Shown: in pieces, positions 48,115 through 60,345 of the stretch | How positions within the stretch are numbered: the stretch's first letter is position 1 | Layout of the letters: each line of letters opens with the position of its first letter | Notes under the pieces: generated by a model | Told to the model about the DNA's origin: nothing | The model's input: the letters and a program-made list of their open reading frames with translations, nothing else | The model's database searches: none | From: Trichuris trichiura | Lineage: Eukaryota > Nematoda > Enoplea > Trichinellida > Trichuridae | Length of the DNA: 64,000 nt | Direction: 5' to 3' | NCBI GenBank assembly: GCA_037903355.1 | Contig: JBAJFE010000009.1 | Span: 310,001 to 374,000 of the forward strand | Program-made: the position numbers and the translations under genes

Positions 48115-49169
48115 TTAACGAAATTGCAACAGCCACCTTATTGCATATGTTAGCATCTTATATAAAAACTGAAAGTAGTTTGTATTAACTGAAAGCTACA
48201 TTCTTTGCTTCCCCTAAGTGTATAAGAACTAACTATAAGAATGCAGTATTTTGAAACTTGTTTAAACAAACGGCTCATACTTGAAATGTTTCACAGCTGA
48301 AGACTTACATCTGTTAAAAATAGTAGCACAACAAAATTCCACCGACAACCTATTTCTTGCAGTAAATAAACCGATAAATACAAACAGAAAAATGTTCTAT
48401 CTGAAGATGCGTAGGAAGCCATCCCCTTACGCAATAAGAAACTTGTCTTTGGTAAAGAAATAAGACTCATAATGAAGAAGTTTATTACGGATAATTCCCG
48501 TTTGTTATGTATATAGAAGCACTCCGGAGCTTTCAGGTCATTCGATACCCGTCATCAGCGGTCTATGGGAATTATCCGTAATAAACTTCTTCATTATAAA
48601 AACATTTGTTCCCGTACCAAGAAACCACGTTTTCAAGAAATAAGACTGTACTTTATTTCGCGATTAATGACCTCGACGGACTCAGCTTGCAGATATACGC
48701 TATAATGCAAGAAGGAGGCCGTGTCACATAGAACTCTGAACAGCACGTGCACTAATAAACCCGACTGAATAATGGCAAAGGAAGGAATTACCAATACTCG
48801 TAGGGAACTTCTCAACATAGCAAAACATAATTGAGCTTATAATCCGATCAATGCTTACTTGAGGTTTTCGATCAAAGTTAGCTGAGAATTGAGCTACTGC
48901 ACCTGCGACATGCAACATTGCAATAGCCAAACTGCGCCACTCCAGTTTAGTATCAGAAGAACGTAAGCTAAAAGCCTGCAGTTGAGAATAAGTGAAGTAT
49001 TTGCTACCTACATCGTTAGCGAGCTGAGACATAGTTTTAACATGTTCCAAACAAACAGTGTCCATCCAATCGAAAATGCCATTGATTCTAAAGAGGCGGC
49101 GTCAAGACAAACAGAAAAGTTTTCGAACCACTTTGTCCACCAGGCTTTTAGGATAAGCCGTGTAACCAT
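48115..49169 (-). CDS. Possible gustatory-receptor-like multi-pass membrane protein
   Basis: The minus strand has a chain of hydrophobic exons. 49169-49012 starts with ATG in good context (ACCATGG). 48975-48903 encodes a membrane segment (LLAYVLLILNWSGAVWLL). A frame near 48820-48640 contains SLRVLVIPSFAIIQSGLLV and later a YLQAESVEVINREIK piece. 48400-48309 ends GAT/GTAAGT and joins in phase 0 to 48168-48115, encoding TYAIRWLLQF and a stop. In insect gustatory receptors and nematode GUR/LITE-1 relatives, a TY-hydrophobic-QF motif ends the last helix and is preceded by a phase-0 intron. Here six rather than five residues separate TY and QF. Junctions between the middle exons do not resolve in phase, so either exons are missing or the model is wrong. 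A hammerhead repeat sits between exons. Confidence 0.35.
48474..48638. repeat. Hammerhead-bearing repeat, compact copy
   Basis: Perfect 26-bp inverted arms (gaagaagtttattacggata and following at 48474; the reverse complement ending at about 48593) enclose a single hammerhead core. The right flank gttcccgtaccaagaaacca is shared with the 6.5-kb copy. Compared with that copy, most of the right arm is deleted. Confidence 0.8.
48520..48563 (-). ncRNA. Hammerhead ribozyme-like motif, copy 4
   Basis: Minus strand: CCG, CTGATGA, extra C, stem II GGGT pairing with ACCT through one G-U pair at the base, GAAAGCTC, CGG. The catalytic core bases are intact; stem I is three base pairs and stem III is the AGCU dyad. 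Confidence 0.65.
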
Positions 49170-52100
49170 GGTAACTAATCGAAAGCTTAGACTCGTTTCT
49201 TCTTATCAAAAATAATCGAGGTCAGTACTGCAACCAGCTGTCAGAAGCTTGCCTTAAGTAGGCGACAAAATTCTAGCTCGACTTAAATTCCCCTTAATCT
49301 TCCATTTACTTTCTTTGGTAATCTCTGCTTTGACAATGCAATTCCTAAACATACGCTTACCATTTGTAATAATGCCTCTCGAAGCAACACAAATTATACA
49401 TCAAAAATTGTCAGACTTAAGCAACTATCATCTTTCGCTGAAAAGAACCGGTACTCATTTTCTTTTTCATAATTCTACTTCACTGAATGGAGTAGCCGCA
49501 TCTCTCAAGAAATTACGTTTATACAACAACAAAGGCAAGCAAAGGATACCATAATCCAGCGTGCTGTTACCCAAGTTAGTTTTTCGCTTGAGCGTATACA
49601 GAAAACTTATGCCAAAAGAGCTAAATGAAGTGAATGTACCTTTAAAACAAAATATGCATCGGCTATCCCGAATCACAAATTACTTTTACACAACAGGAGC
49701 ACAAGTTTTAGCTGAAGAAATGATAATTTTCCATAAAAGCAACGGTAAACGTAGAACAAAGGGTTTATCCATTTTATCGCTACGTGAGCAGGAATCTGTT
49801 TCATTCCCCAATCGTTAATATAGGAAAAAGATAAGCTTTACCAATCAGAACCTCAACATCGGTGTCAACTGACGTTTTACTTAGAAAAGTTATAGAGAAC
49901 CACAATTTGCCAAACAAAATAATCCCCTTACCTTATTCTGCCCACAATGAAAGCTTTTCTGAAAAAGTTCGACTGTTCCCTCCGAAGAAGCGACGCTAAT
50001 GAAATGTAATAAGAAGTCACAGATAAATAAAGCATATTATTCAGGAATCATGTAAGCCTTCAGATTACATAATTCCTAATAGCGGATTAGTACTTCAATT
50101 ACTACTACCCATTAGCAATGGAACTGCAACGCACAAGCTCGCGAAAAGCAGCATAAGTGCTCAAGTATGTATCCTCATGACTATAAGTATTAGCGGATAT
50201 GCACAACAACAAGCAACTGCAATCTTATCTTCATTGCCCAATCAAAACAAGGCAATTCGACTGCAGTAAATATGTCGCTTCAAACATTTTTATATATCCG
50301 AATAAATTACACTACTCACCTTGTCATTTTCTTTGCTCATTAATCAATCATTGTAATATATGGTAACGACCGCGAGCACTTTCGCATTAATGGCCAACGA
50401 AACAAAAGTGCTTGGATGCTAGCGGTTGGAATGCTTCCACGACCACATAATTTCTCAGTGCGAAGCTGACTAAGTGGCTAAAATGAAAAAACATCGCTAC
50501 GACTTTCGTGCTCAAAGACATCATCTCAATCATTCAATCTGAAAGATACCAATTAAGCTCACAAAAACAAATTTCCGTACATTTTACTGCCGTTCTTGAT
50601 TAGTTTAACGGTACTAGCAAGTTTGTTAGCTGTGAATAAGTTGGCGGCCAATCGGCTCCGCCGCACAATGACAGAAACCAGCAAACGTCAGGTTTTCGCA
50701 TTAACATTTCATTCGCAGGATGCCCACTTATTGCTTCCCTTATCGTTAGGTTAATTCGGATAACTTATGATACTGCTATGAATAACGTTAGGCTTTTCAT
50801 TAATACTGGATACTACCATTTCGACTAAACAAGTTGCTTGGCAAGGGCCACAATCCAACATTTTCTAGCATTACTTAGCAGCAATAGCTATAGATTATTC
50901 TAAACGTTAATTCCTGATATAAACTTGCAATATGCATATTGATTCCCCACTTATAAGAGACTTTGTTATTACAACCAGCTAATTAACCATCAAACTTTGC
51001 AGCACTAACAAATCCTACTACGCGAATAGCCAACAATCTGTTAATTGGTCAGATTTATCCAAAGTTATTGCCTATTCAAAATGTCGGTTAGACTATTAGC
51101 ATACTTTTGCAAGAAGAGCTTTTACCAAAGATCAGTTAGTAAGCAAGACGCCACTCGATGATTTTTTAAAAGACGGAAATGCAGAAAAAGACAATCACTC
51201 TGCAAAAGGATGAAAGAGTTTCACCGCCCATCGTGATTGTGGTACCCATTTGTTGGTCATCAATGTCAGTAATTAAATAAAACAATTACTCTAACAACGA
51301 ACGGACGATTAGGTATTGCTAATTAAAAACTACTCGCCCGTTCATTGATAAGGCATTTTTGTAGCTCAATTACAGACGCTAATGAACAGCAAGAGGCTAC
51401 AAACCGCGAAAACTAATCAACTAATACCGACCTTTTACAAAAACGTCATTGTCCACAGCATGCCCCATTTTGGCTTAATGCATTTTCAAACAAAGTCGCT
51501 GGAAAGAGAAGCAGAAAGATCAAGAAGCTTTTTTCTCATTTATTTTTGGATTGAACTTTTGCCTTGGACGACCCTTTCATCCATGACATATCAACCTGTA
51601 GAAAGAGCCGCAGATTTACACGCTTTGGACTTGACTGGAAAAAAATTATATTAAATGCCTCACTTTAATGTGGAAAACTTGTGTTTACAGGGATATAGGC
51701 TGTTCCGTATTATAGCATCATAGTGCGAAGCAGCATTAGTGTTCTTTACTGCTAAGTTTGCGACTTAACACTTGTGCCTTCAAAAGAAAGTGTTGGCACA
51801 GTGTCGTCTTCAATATTTCCTTTTTAGAGCAGATTTAAAATTTTCTCCTGTTTCCATCACAAAACGGCACTGATGCAACAAAAAACGAAGAGATAACTTT
51901 AACAGGGAAAACTTAATACATTCATTTGAAAGAATTTGTTCCTTGCATTGCCAAATGCTTTAACGTGAAACAAACTCAATCAAAAACAAGGAGCACTACG
52001 TAGGCCTTAAAACGAGTATTAGCCGTGAACGATACTGGGCAAGTCGTGCACTTTATTGCTTTAACATACTTAGATGCCCTTTCTATTGTCTTCCTTTTAA

Positions 52101-53165
52101 ACATGCTGAAAGAGATCAAAAGTCAGCCAAGCCAGAAGGCACAGTACAAAACTGCTCGCAAGAAGGCCATGCAGAGAAAATATTTATGCACTGAGCAGCA
52201 AATAGAGAAAAGTTCTCATCCCGTAGAAAACTGAAAAACGTCTAACCAGGCACGCAAAGGCATTTACAAAGAAGCGCATAAGTGCAAACAAATGCTCCGT
52301 AATGACCTTCTACAGACGTATTTTCAATGCCACAAAACTTCAATATTCCTGCTGGAAAAACATTCACTGTAACCGCTAAAAATTATACAGCCAACTTCGA
52401 AACACCGAACGAAGAAAGCTTCGGTGCTTCAGAGATGAGCACTTACCGAACAGGCGCAAGGAGCCAGTGATATGAACTCTATGATTCAAGAAGCAAAACA
52501 AGGTAAGGACTTAACAGCGTTACGCAAAGACAGTCCAATCAAACCTCTTGCAATTATTCACTTTCTACTTCACACCAATGAAAATGTTAGCATCAGGAAG
52601 CTCAGGTCCCAGTTCAGGCGGCAATAATGAATCAAAACAGCCAACTCTATTAACTCTCTTAGGTAGAGTTGTCAGCAACATAAACTGCAAACATCTTATT
52701 CCCAAAATGTTCATTAGGTGCTCAAGCATACGTTCTTGCATTAACACGCCACGTTGTAAAGGCAAGTCAGAATTGCACATGACTGCGTCGTTAAGAAAAG
52801 TGTCAAATACATTTTGAATAATTCCGCGGAAAATTGAACTTCTTACCTAAGCTGCGTCGATTCATGCCGCTAAGCAGCTAAGCGGCTTAGAAATCAATAC
52901 AATACATAGATGAAGCTGAATACGTTTCGAAGAAGATTCACTCCTACATTTCATTAATCACACAACCAATAAACTTTTTCAGAGACGCTGTCATGACGAG
53001 GAAAACAAATAAGCAGAGGAAATGCAAAGTACAAATAAATCAACTGAAGGTTTAACACAATGCAAAGTCGGATATCGCTCGGATTTAAATGCATACAAAT
53101 TGTAGCAAAGCTGTTTTAATATTTTATTACGTTAAACTTGGAATGCGTAGCCTCTTTTAACAGAT
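49170..53165. other. 4-kb stretch with no recognised gene
   Basis: Only short frames without splice support (for example plus 49561-49818 and plus 51382-51654). AT-rich, no repeats noticed. The promoter of the receptor-like gene would be at the left edge. Confidence 0.35.
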
Positions 53166-53360
53166 ATGAAAGATTTTGTTGCTTTTCTTTTTCCTACTGT
53201 TTTGGCCTGTTTAAATATTACTTTTATAACGGCAAAGCCTGTAAGAGAAACGGAAGCTTTTCATTGCTTAACGCCCAAATGCAAAGTAGGCTTTTCCTCT
53301 CCAATTTATCAAATGCATCAGGGAAGCAAGATGAATAGAAACATTGACTTGGAAGCTTAA
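53166..53360 (+). CDS. Small secreted peptide precursor, or first exon of one
   Basis: A 64-residue frame with its own ATG starts two bases after a strong 3' splice site (CCTCTTTTAACAG). The N-terminus (MKDFVAFLFPTVLACLNITF, then ITA) is a good signal peptide. The mature part is basic and has one cysteine pair, HCLTPKCKV, as in disulfide-bridged neuropeptides. Alternatively CCT/GTAAGA at residue 25 is a donor, making this just a signal-peptide exon. Acceptor directly before the ATG suggests spliced-leader addition. The family is not recognised. Confidence 0.45.
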   Translation: MKDFVAFLFPTVLACLNITFITAKPVRETEAFHCLTPKCKVGFSSPIYQMHQGSKMNRNIDLEA

Positions 53361-54904
53361 ATTAAATTCAATGGAATGGAATAGCTTACGTCAATATTGT
53401 TCTCTTGCAATAACATAACACTGGGATGTCTTTCAATGGATCTGTAGTCCTTTATGTTACTTTTTCGTCGTAATGTCGGTAATTAAAGAGAATGAAAGCC
53501 GTGACAACCAAATCGCTTGTACAGCTTTTGTTTCATTTATTCACAGCCTAAGAATGCAAAAACACGCATTAGTCGTGTAACCACACGAAAAAAAAGCCGA
53601 CGGACAAACTGGCTGTTGAAGCTTTTGTTTCATTTACCCACACAAGCTAATGACAAATAAAATGGATATTAGCAGTGAAAACCTTTTCTATGTGAATTTT
53701 ATAATCAAAGTCGTACTCAAACCGTTTATTCTGTGGAAGATAAACTAAATGCGCTTTCGGATCACTGGTGATCCATCATCAGGGTGTAAATGTTGAGCAT
53801 GGAATAGGAGCGGCCTGAAAGCTCTGGATGCTTGTTTTCCTTTACAGACGCGCTAAACATGTCAGTGTTGATTTGAATTATAAAAACTTGCATGGGAGTT
53901 ATATTCATAAAACAAAAATAAAATAATAGCAACAATAAGTCGTGACATTTCTTTTGAAAACGTATAAACAAAAAAAGACAGTTTTCAAACTGCTTTATGC
54001 ATTAGACCCTATAATGTACATTTAATCGAGAAACTTGAAGTCCATTTTCAAACTCAAAGACATGTTGTGTATAGAATTATTGAACAGGAGAGTTCCGCAT
54101 TGGAAACAGGTTCACTGCATTAATATTAATGGAATTTAATGCCTGCTACCAATAGCATTTTGTCTCAAAGATTAGCTTGCCAAAAATTCGACTTTGTTTA
54201 TAAGTTACATTTTGTTAGGGCTTCTAGCGGTTCCTAGAATGAATCGAAAATAATTTATCAAATTTATCGCCATTACGTAAGTGTAAAACATTTAAATATC
54301 TGCATGTACCGTTTGCAGGGTGCTTAAAAGGTAAGCGTTTTGCTAATAAAAACATTCGAACAACTGATTAGCCAATAATGCTGCCACGTTATTTTTACAT
54401 AACGCTTTGATAACTTCTTTTCGAAGATAAAAAGACTTAATTCATAACAATCGAATGATAACTTGTCCTTACCATACAGTACCTTTTTAATGAAATTGCA
54501 ATTTGCATACACTAAGCTGCTGCTGGTGCTGCAATAACTACGGTACAAACACAAAATTTCCATCTGCATTTTGATTTGTTCGGAAGAAATTTTCAGAAGT
54601 TACCAAATCTCGAAACGATAAAAACTTTCCACCAGCTTAACTATAGCGGTAATAATAAAAACTATGGCACAACAGCTGAATGATAGCCAGGAGAACCATA
54701 ATCAGAAAACTAACAGACTAGTTTGCGAAAACTGAATAAATTATCAAAGAAAAATAAGAATGCGACAAAGCTGTCATGAAATTGAGATACTTAAGACCGA
54801 AATGCTTTCATTTTTAAGCACACTAAGGCTATGATACATAAAGTTACAAAGCGTAGGAGCAAATAAACTCTTACTGAGCGGCATGTTAGATTGGCTTCCT
54901 AAAG
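53361..54904. other. Intergenic, with a decayed hammerhead-like motif
   Basis: A minus-strand ATG frame at 54569-54324 (81 codons) has no recognisable content. A hammerhead-like remnant lies at 53.75 kb. Otherwise nothing recognised. Confidence 0.35.
53748..53790 (-). ncRNA. Diverged hammerhead-like motif
   Basis: Minus strand CTGATGA, one extra T, a perfect 7-bp stem II (GGATCAC/GTGATCC) with a two-base loop, then GAAAGCGC. U16.1 of the expected AGCU is G here and no stem I is obvious, so it is probably not active, but stem II has compensating changes relative to the other copies. Confidence 0.45.
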
Positions 54905-55179
54905 TCATAATTTACGCATAGCTTGGCTCGCGTTACTCATAATCGCAAACAAACGGTGCAGCAGCCTGCGGTCGTAGTATGTATCCAAACGAAAAATACA
55001 CTTAGCTATAATAATATCTGTAAGCACCCTGCCATAGTGGAATCTCGCAAAGAAGCAATACCCACTAAAAACTACCCTTCGCTCAATAACGAGCTGCAAC
55101 TTACAGCTTTTTGTGACCTTACCACTTCTTGAACCATTTTCCTTGAATTCAATATTGAACAAGACATGGCAAGCTGCCT
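54905..55179 (-). CDS. Probable terminal exon, unknown product
   Basis: A clear acceptor (TTCTACTTCAG) precedes a 90-codon frame ending TGA at 54905. The peptide begins AACHVLFNIEFKENG and ends RRLLHRLFAIMSNASQAMRK, with mixed hydrophobic and basic content and no low complexity. One base is needed from an upstream exon. A candidate upstream exon with a TCTACA/GTAAGA donor lies on the same strand at about 56300-56185, but phases were not reconciled. Confidence 0.35.
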
Positions 55180-57945
55180 CTGAAGTAGAATCACCATATT
55201 ACAATTTGACGGCAGCAGATTTACATTTTAAATAATTCTGACGGTCCTGCACATTCTTCTAAATCGTACACGCAATTCCGCCCGTATTTTCTAGCTGCGC
55301 CACAATAACACTTCATCAATTAAGAAAATGCTTATTTCTGTGATAAAATGCAAGGGATAACTAAACGTTCGCGCCATAACATCGACAATTCCAATTTGCA
55401 ACAGTACGCTGCGCACAAATGTCCCTTCCTAACTAGCATGACAGAACGATAAATGATTAACAGGTACACTTGAAACTATTCTGAGACATGAAAAGGTATT
55501 CTGATCACTAGCGTCAGCACAACCAAGATTTCACGCAAAGCTAAACAAGAAAACCGCTTATTTAAGAGAGTTTACCGAGAAAGAAACCGCAAGTGTCCAC
55601 GAAGATAATTTTAGTTTCATGCTTTCGTCCCACCCATTTATTTTAAACAGAAGCACTGATCGCTACCTTTTGCGCGCAAATAAGCTAGAACAGATTTTTT
55701 AAACAGTGCAAAGAACAATGGCTCTTACCGCTGGGAACTCCGGTGGAAGATCGCTATTATGGCAAAGCTGGCGAAACTTTTAAAGACCACTGTGGTTCTA
55801 GCAAACTAAAGCTTTTTGCAAGGGACCAACGTTCACTGGCAACCAAACATTAAGAGGTTTAATGGATTCTTAGATGTATGTAACTCTTTCGACGAAAGCA
55901 CAAACCCACGAGTGTCATATAGAATTTTAGATGCACAATCTACATAAACCAACGTACTTATCCTCATTATATATCGGTTGAATTGGTTTCAATCTCTTTC
56001 ATTAAAGCACATTTCTAAACACAACCTTGGCCAGGACCTAGAAGGCAACGCGGGCAATTCTTCCCTCAATGCATGCGCGTTAAGGGCAATAGCATTTCGA
56101 TTACGTCTTGGTTAAAAAGTTTTGACTTTGATTTGCGGAAATAGAGAGGAAACCCAATGCAACCTGCGTTTTTCTTACTGTAGATCCGTAAGGCCCAAGT
56201 GGATTTGACATGCGAAATTGTTTAGAAATCCTCTTATTCAAGGAGAAACTGTAAAAACGGTGTAAGAGTTTTGTGTTGGCATTTGAATTTTTCTCTTGAA
56301 CCAAGAAATCTTGTATTTTCGGCTTTTCTGTTCATTCAAATTACTGTGATTGGCTGAGATTTATACGTTTGTTAACTAAAAGTGCTTTGACTTATTTTTA
56401 TAAAGTAATCTTTTTTTCTAACCTGCTCTTTTCGCAGTTAACAATTTCAGATGCTAGTTTTGTGAGCACACTACAAGGCGTCCACGTTATCGTTCGTTTT
56501 GTGACGTTATCCTGCTCAAGCGAACGGAAGAAGTCGTTGGGGCATAGCACTAATGGGAGAAAAATTAATTAAATTAAAGGCAAGCATTGTTCAATGGCTA
56601 AGAGGTTCAGGAGCAACTCCACGCTTAGCCCATTCACAGGAAAAGAAGCGCGGTTTCGAGAACGGCGTAATTTTTCTTGTGTGAAGATGTTTTTTTCTGC
56701 ACCTGTTCTGCTTCTGCAAACGGACTCAAAACAGAGCTGGCTTGATTTTTGAATCGAGTCTTCAACAGACTGTAAGAATTCACGTACGTCCAAAATACGA
56801 AAGCGTTAAATTGGAATTGTTTACGTTAGAACCATTTTCGTAAAGGATGGAGTCTTACTTTAAGTGCCTTGTTATTTCCACGCCAATCGTATTCGTCCTA
56901 CAATCAGCAGTCCACCAAACTAACCTTTTGCATTTCTTACATCTGCCGTTTTAAAAAGTGAATTTTGTATATTGCTTATGTGTTCAATGACTATTGTACC
57001 ACTTGTAAAATTTGTATTTTCAAAGTTACTTTGCTTGATGAAGTTTTAAGAATGGCGCAGCCAATTCGTTCTATCCTACAGTATTCCACGTTAGGCCGTT
57101 AAGGTTTTCCAGTTCTGACTGTGCTGACATTTAGTGCTATAGGGTTTATTTCGGATCTTGTCCTTTAACTGTCTCATCATCATACTTTAAATCTGCTGGC
57201 CATCCTAACCTGCACTTACTAAAGCCTAAGCTTGAGCCCAACCCAAGTTTACGTAGGCTTAAGTAAGACCAGAACACGATAACCTGCCCGCTAGCTAGCA
57301 AGCGCAGAACAGCTTGGCGACATGCTTGACGGAAATAAGCGTATATTTTTCAGATGATGAGCGACTAATTGACAAAATCCTTTATTTTATCTCATTTTGT
57401 ACTGGCTAATATTCTTAGTTAAAGATCGAATATTAGCCTTCACTTCGTAAATATGTAACGTATTTGTGGCGAAATATTACGTTTCAATATTCTGAGTTAG
57501 GATCAAAATCCTGAAAGATTAACATGCCGAAGGGAACAAAATCCGAATAGATCATTAACTTCGAACAAGACTAGTATAATGTCTCCACTCAAATACTTTC
57601 CCTATTTAGAAAATGCCAACGCACAAACGCGACAAAGCCAAAATTTACAGTGCATTTTCGACTTATTCAGCATTTCGATTACCACTGCAATGTTCTTATC
57701 CTATTCTTATGCTAAACTGTTTGCTTAAGAGCAAAAGTTGAATTTAAAACGTGATAGCAAATGATTATATAGAATTGTGCTGGAATTTGTATCCAAATTA
57801 CAGTTGTGCCAGTAAGCTGCCATTACATATTTCTAATCAGCCAATAAAAATCACAGGACGGATTACATAGCTTACGTTATCGTGTTAGAGCTTTGTATTA
57901 ATATTAGCGGGGGCGAAGTATCGACGTTGCACTTTTTGTTTTCAG
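55180..57945. other. Gene-poor stretch with two possible minus-strand exons
   Basis: Candidate exons on the minus strand are about 56300-56185 (ends GST then GTAAGA) and 56769-56569. The sequence before 57950 ends with the acceptor TGTTTTCAG of the Arp4 gene. Confidence 0.35.
56569..56769 (-). CDS. Possible terminal exon, unknown product
   Basis: After the acceptor GAATTCTTACAG a 66-codon frame runs to TAA at 56569. It encodes SVEDSIQKSSQLCFESVC and a basic, then leucine-rich end. No upstream exon was placed. Could be chance. Confidence 0.25.
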   Translation of the reverse strand, partial: SVEDSIQKSSQLCFESVCRSRTGAEKNIFTQEKLRRSRNRASFPVNGLSVELLLNLLAIEQCLPLI

Positions 57946-57950
57946 AGAAA

Positions 57951-60345
57951 ATGATACCGTTGATCATCGAAGTTGGACACAGTGGTCTCCGTGCTGGTTA
58001 TGGAGGTGAAGTCGTACCTGAAGTAAGATAGATACCTGTACACTTGTGAACTAAGCGACTGTGTGCTCTACATAGCGTTTTGGCTAATACTGTATCAGCA
58101 ATTTACATAGTTCTAAACATTTTGGCGCGCGCAATTTTCCCGCCATCTTAAAAAACAACGCGCAAAGTTCTTAATTTGTATGTTTGCGCTATCACAGTTT
58201 GAAATGCCAGCCTATGTTGGTGCTGTCCACCATGATCCTATGTACTCTGTTGGTACTGATCACTTACTCCCGGCAGTGCCACGTTATATGGCAGGAAGGG
58301 AAATTGTACGTACGCCAAGAGATGCAATGGAACTTCTGTACCTTTTCGATGATCAAGAAGATAGTGAGGTTTTACTGTGGCGGGTTTTCTAGTCGTTCTT
58401 ACGCAAGTTTTTTTCAGTTACCGACTGGACGTTATTCAACGTGTTGTTGGGCGACTTTTATCAACAATACTTTTCTGACGAATCAGACCGCAGTCCTGTT
58501 CTTTTCATTGAACCTGCTGCAAGTTGTAAATCATATATACGCCTTCTTTTAGTGTTACTTTTAGCATTGGGACAAAAAGCTAAGAGAGAAACTTGTTGAG
58601 CTAATGTTGGAAGAGTATTGTGTGCCCTATCTTATGATCATTAATACGGCCGTGTTATCATGGCAAGTGATTAACGTTTTGCCCCTTTGCTTTGGGATAT
58701 GCTTTTAGTTTTAGTTACGCAAATGCTGTAACAACCTGCGGAGTAGTGGTCGACAGCGGCGCTTCCTTTACGTGCGTTTCATGCGTAAAAGATGGCCTCT
58801 GTTTGCGACACTGTACTAAATACAACGTTATCATTTTGCTACCGCTCTAACATGTGCTTTGTGTTTCAGCTGTTAGGCGAACTGCTGCCGCCGGGAATAT
58901 GTTGAACAGACTGTGCAAGAAGTTGCTTCGCGAGAAAAACATTCCAGTAGTAGAATCATACCGTATTGGAAAGTCACATCGTGTAGCACCAGGAAAGCCA
59001 CCAGTCTTTTCCGTCACGCAGTACTTGCCCAGTGTGACCGATAATTATCGTCGTTACATGACTGGGGTAATTTTTTCAAAGGTTCTTTACTGTCTATTTA
59101 ATCCAACTTAGTTCTTTGCAGGAAGTTATCAGAGACTTCAAAAAGCGAGTTGTTGAAGTTAGTACAGAACCAATGGCAGACATGTAAAAGCATTTCTTCT
59201 TTGCCTCACGGAAGCACTGTTATTCTTTCGTAGGCCTAAGGATGACGTGGAAGAAATTCCGTACCAGTTTCCAGCTGGCAATACGCACAATTTTGGTATA
59301 GAACGTTATCGCGTAGCTGAGGCTTTATTTGATGATGAGTTCCACAAAGTGCGAAAACTGTTCAGGTTTTTTTTCTAAGGTTTTGCAAGTTAAGGAACAC
59401 TACTATTATCGCGCTGAAGACATACCAACTGCCATTGGTAGAAGTTTAGACTTTTTGGATAAGGATCAGCGCAGTGTAATCTGTAGGCTGCCTATATTTA
59501 AATGATTGACTGATTGTTTTAGGAATTTCTTAAAAACGTTGTCGTCACAGGTGGCACTTCAATGCTTCGCGGTTTCGTCGAAAGGGTGAAATTTTCTGTC
59601 ACTCATTACCTCCGAGGGGTAAGTTGCCGGCTACACGTCAATAACTATTGATCTAGAAAGCTATTGTGCTATTTGCATTTCACAAGAACTTGTTTGATTA
59701 TGGAAATTGAATTCAAGCGCCTTGCTTAATTTTAAAATTTCAAATTTTTGCTTTCCATGTAACTTTGTTGAGAAGACAGGTCAGGATTCTTCCTTTTATT
59801 TTTATAAAGAGAAGAAAACGAAGCTGGTTTGCAAACGTACCTTTGAAATGCTCAAATAATTTTTATTTTTGTGAATGAAGTAAATTATCATGGATGGGAT
59901 GATTAATCCAGCCCTGATGGCTAAGTTTCTTGCCTTTCTAATTCAAACTAAGTCGGGCAAAATTTTAATGCAGAATATGAAAGTGACTAATTGGGAATCG
60001 TAAGGTTAAACTTTTAACGTTTGTCCGAATTTCGACTTCGTCCGTTGCAATGTATTTTTTTTCTAACAGAAAAGTAAATTTACATTTTTGGATTTTCCTA
60101 TCGCAGTAGTTTAACCGTGGAAAGTTTTCAGCCTGCTAAACTTGAAGTTCATGCTTTATCCCGTGAAGTTCGCCGACATTCTCCGTTCATAGGTGCCTCT
60201 TTCTATACAAACGTTGCGGTATGTTTTTTTCATTAATGCTAATACGAAATTATGTGCTTTATTCCAGAAAGCGGAATCTACCTGGATGAGTCAACAAGAT
60301 TATAAAGAACATGGTGCCTGTAATGTTCTAGACAAAGTGCCGTGA
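57951..60345 (+). CDS. Actin-related protein Arp4/BAF53 (actin-like 6), 12 exons
   Basis: Exons: 57951-58022, 58198-58363, 58418-58518, 58565-58662, 58715-58812, 58870-59066, 59122-59183, 59234-59348, 59380-59475, 59523-59618, 60132-60218, 60268-60345; 421 residues (human BAF53A about 429). Actin-fold landmarks: HSGLRAGYGGE, REKLVELMLEEYCVPYLMI, NTAVLSCYAN, GVVVDSGASFT, VVVTGGTSML and the end TWMSQQDYKEHG. BAF53-specific spacing is seen in TQYLPSVTDNYRRYM, EVIRDFKKRVVEVS and YQFPAGNTHNFGIERYRVAE. Such proteins are nuclear subunits of SWI/SNF and INO80/NuA4-type chromatin complexes; C. elegans has SWSN-6. Introns 3 and 4 start with GC (GCT/GCAAGT, TG/GCAAGT) and intron 8 is only 31 bp. An acceptor lies five bases before the ATG, with no upstream exon seen. 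Class assignment is from remembered family patterns. Confidence 0.88.

Noticed and set aside
48298..48463. Plus-strand frame after a TTTCACAG acceptor as last exon of the 46.9-kb gene
   Set aside because: Its phase does not follow from the preceding exon, and the opposite strand offers a better splice-bounded hydrophobic exon with a GTAAGT donor.
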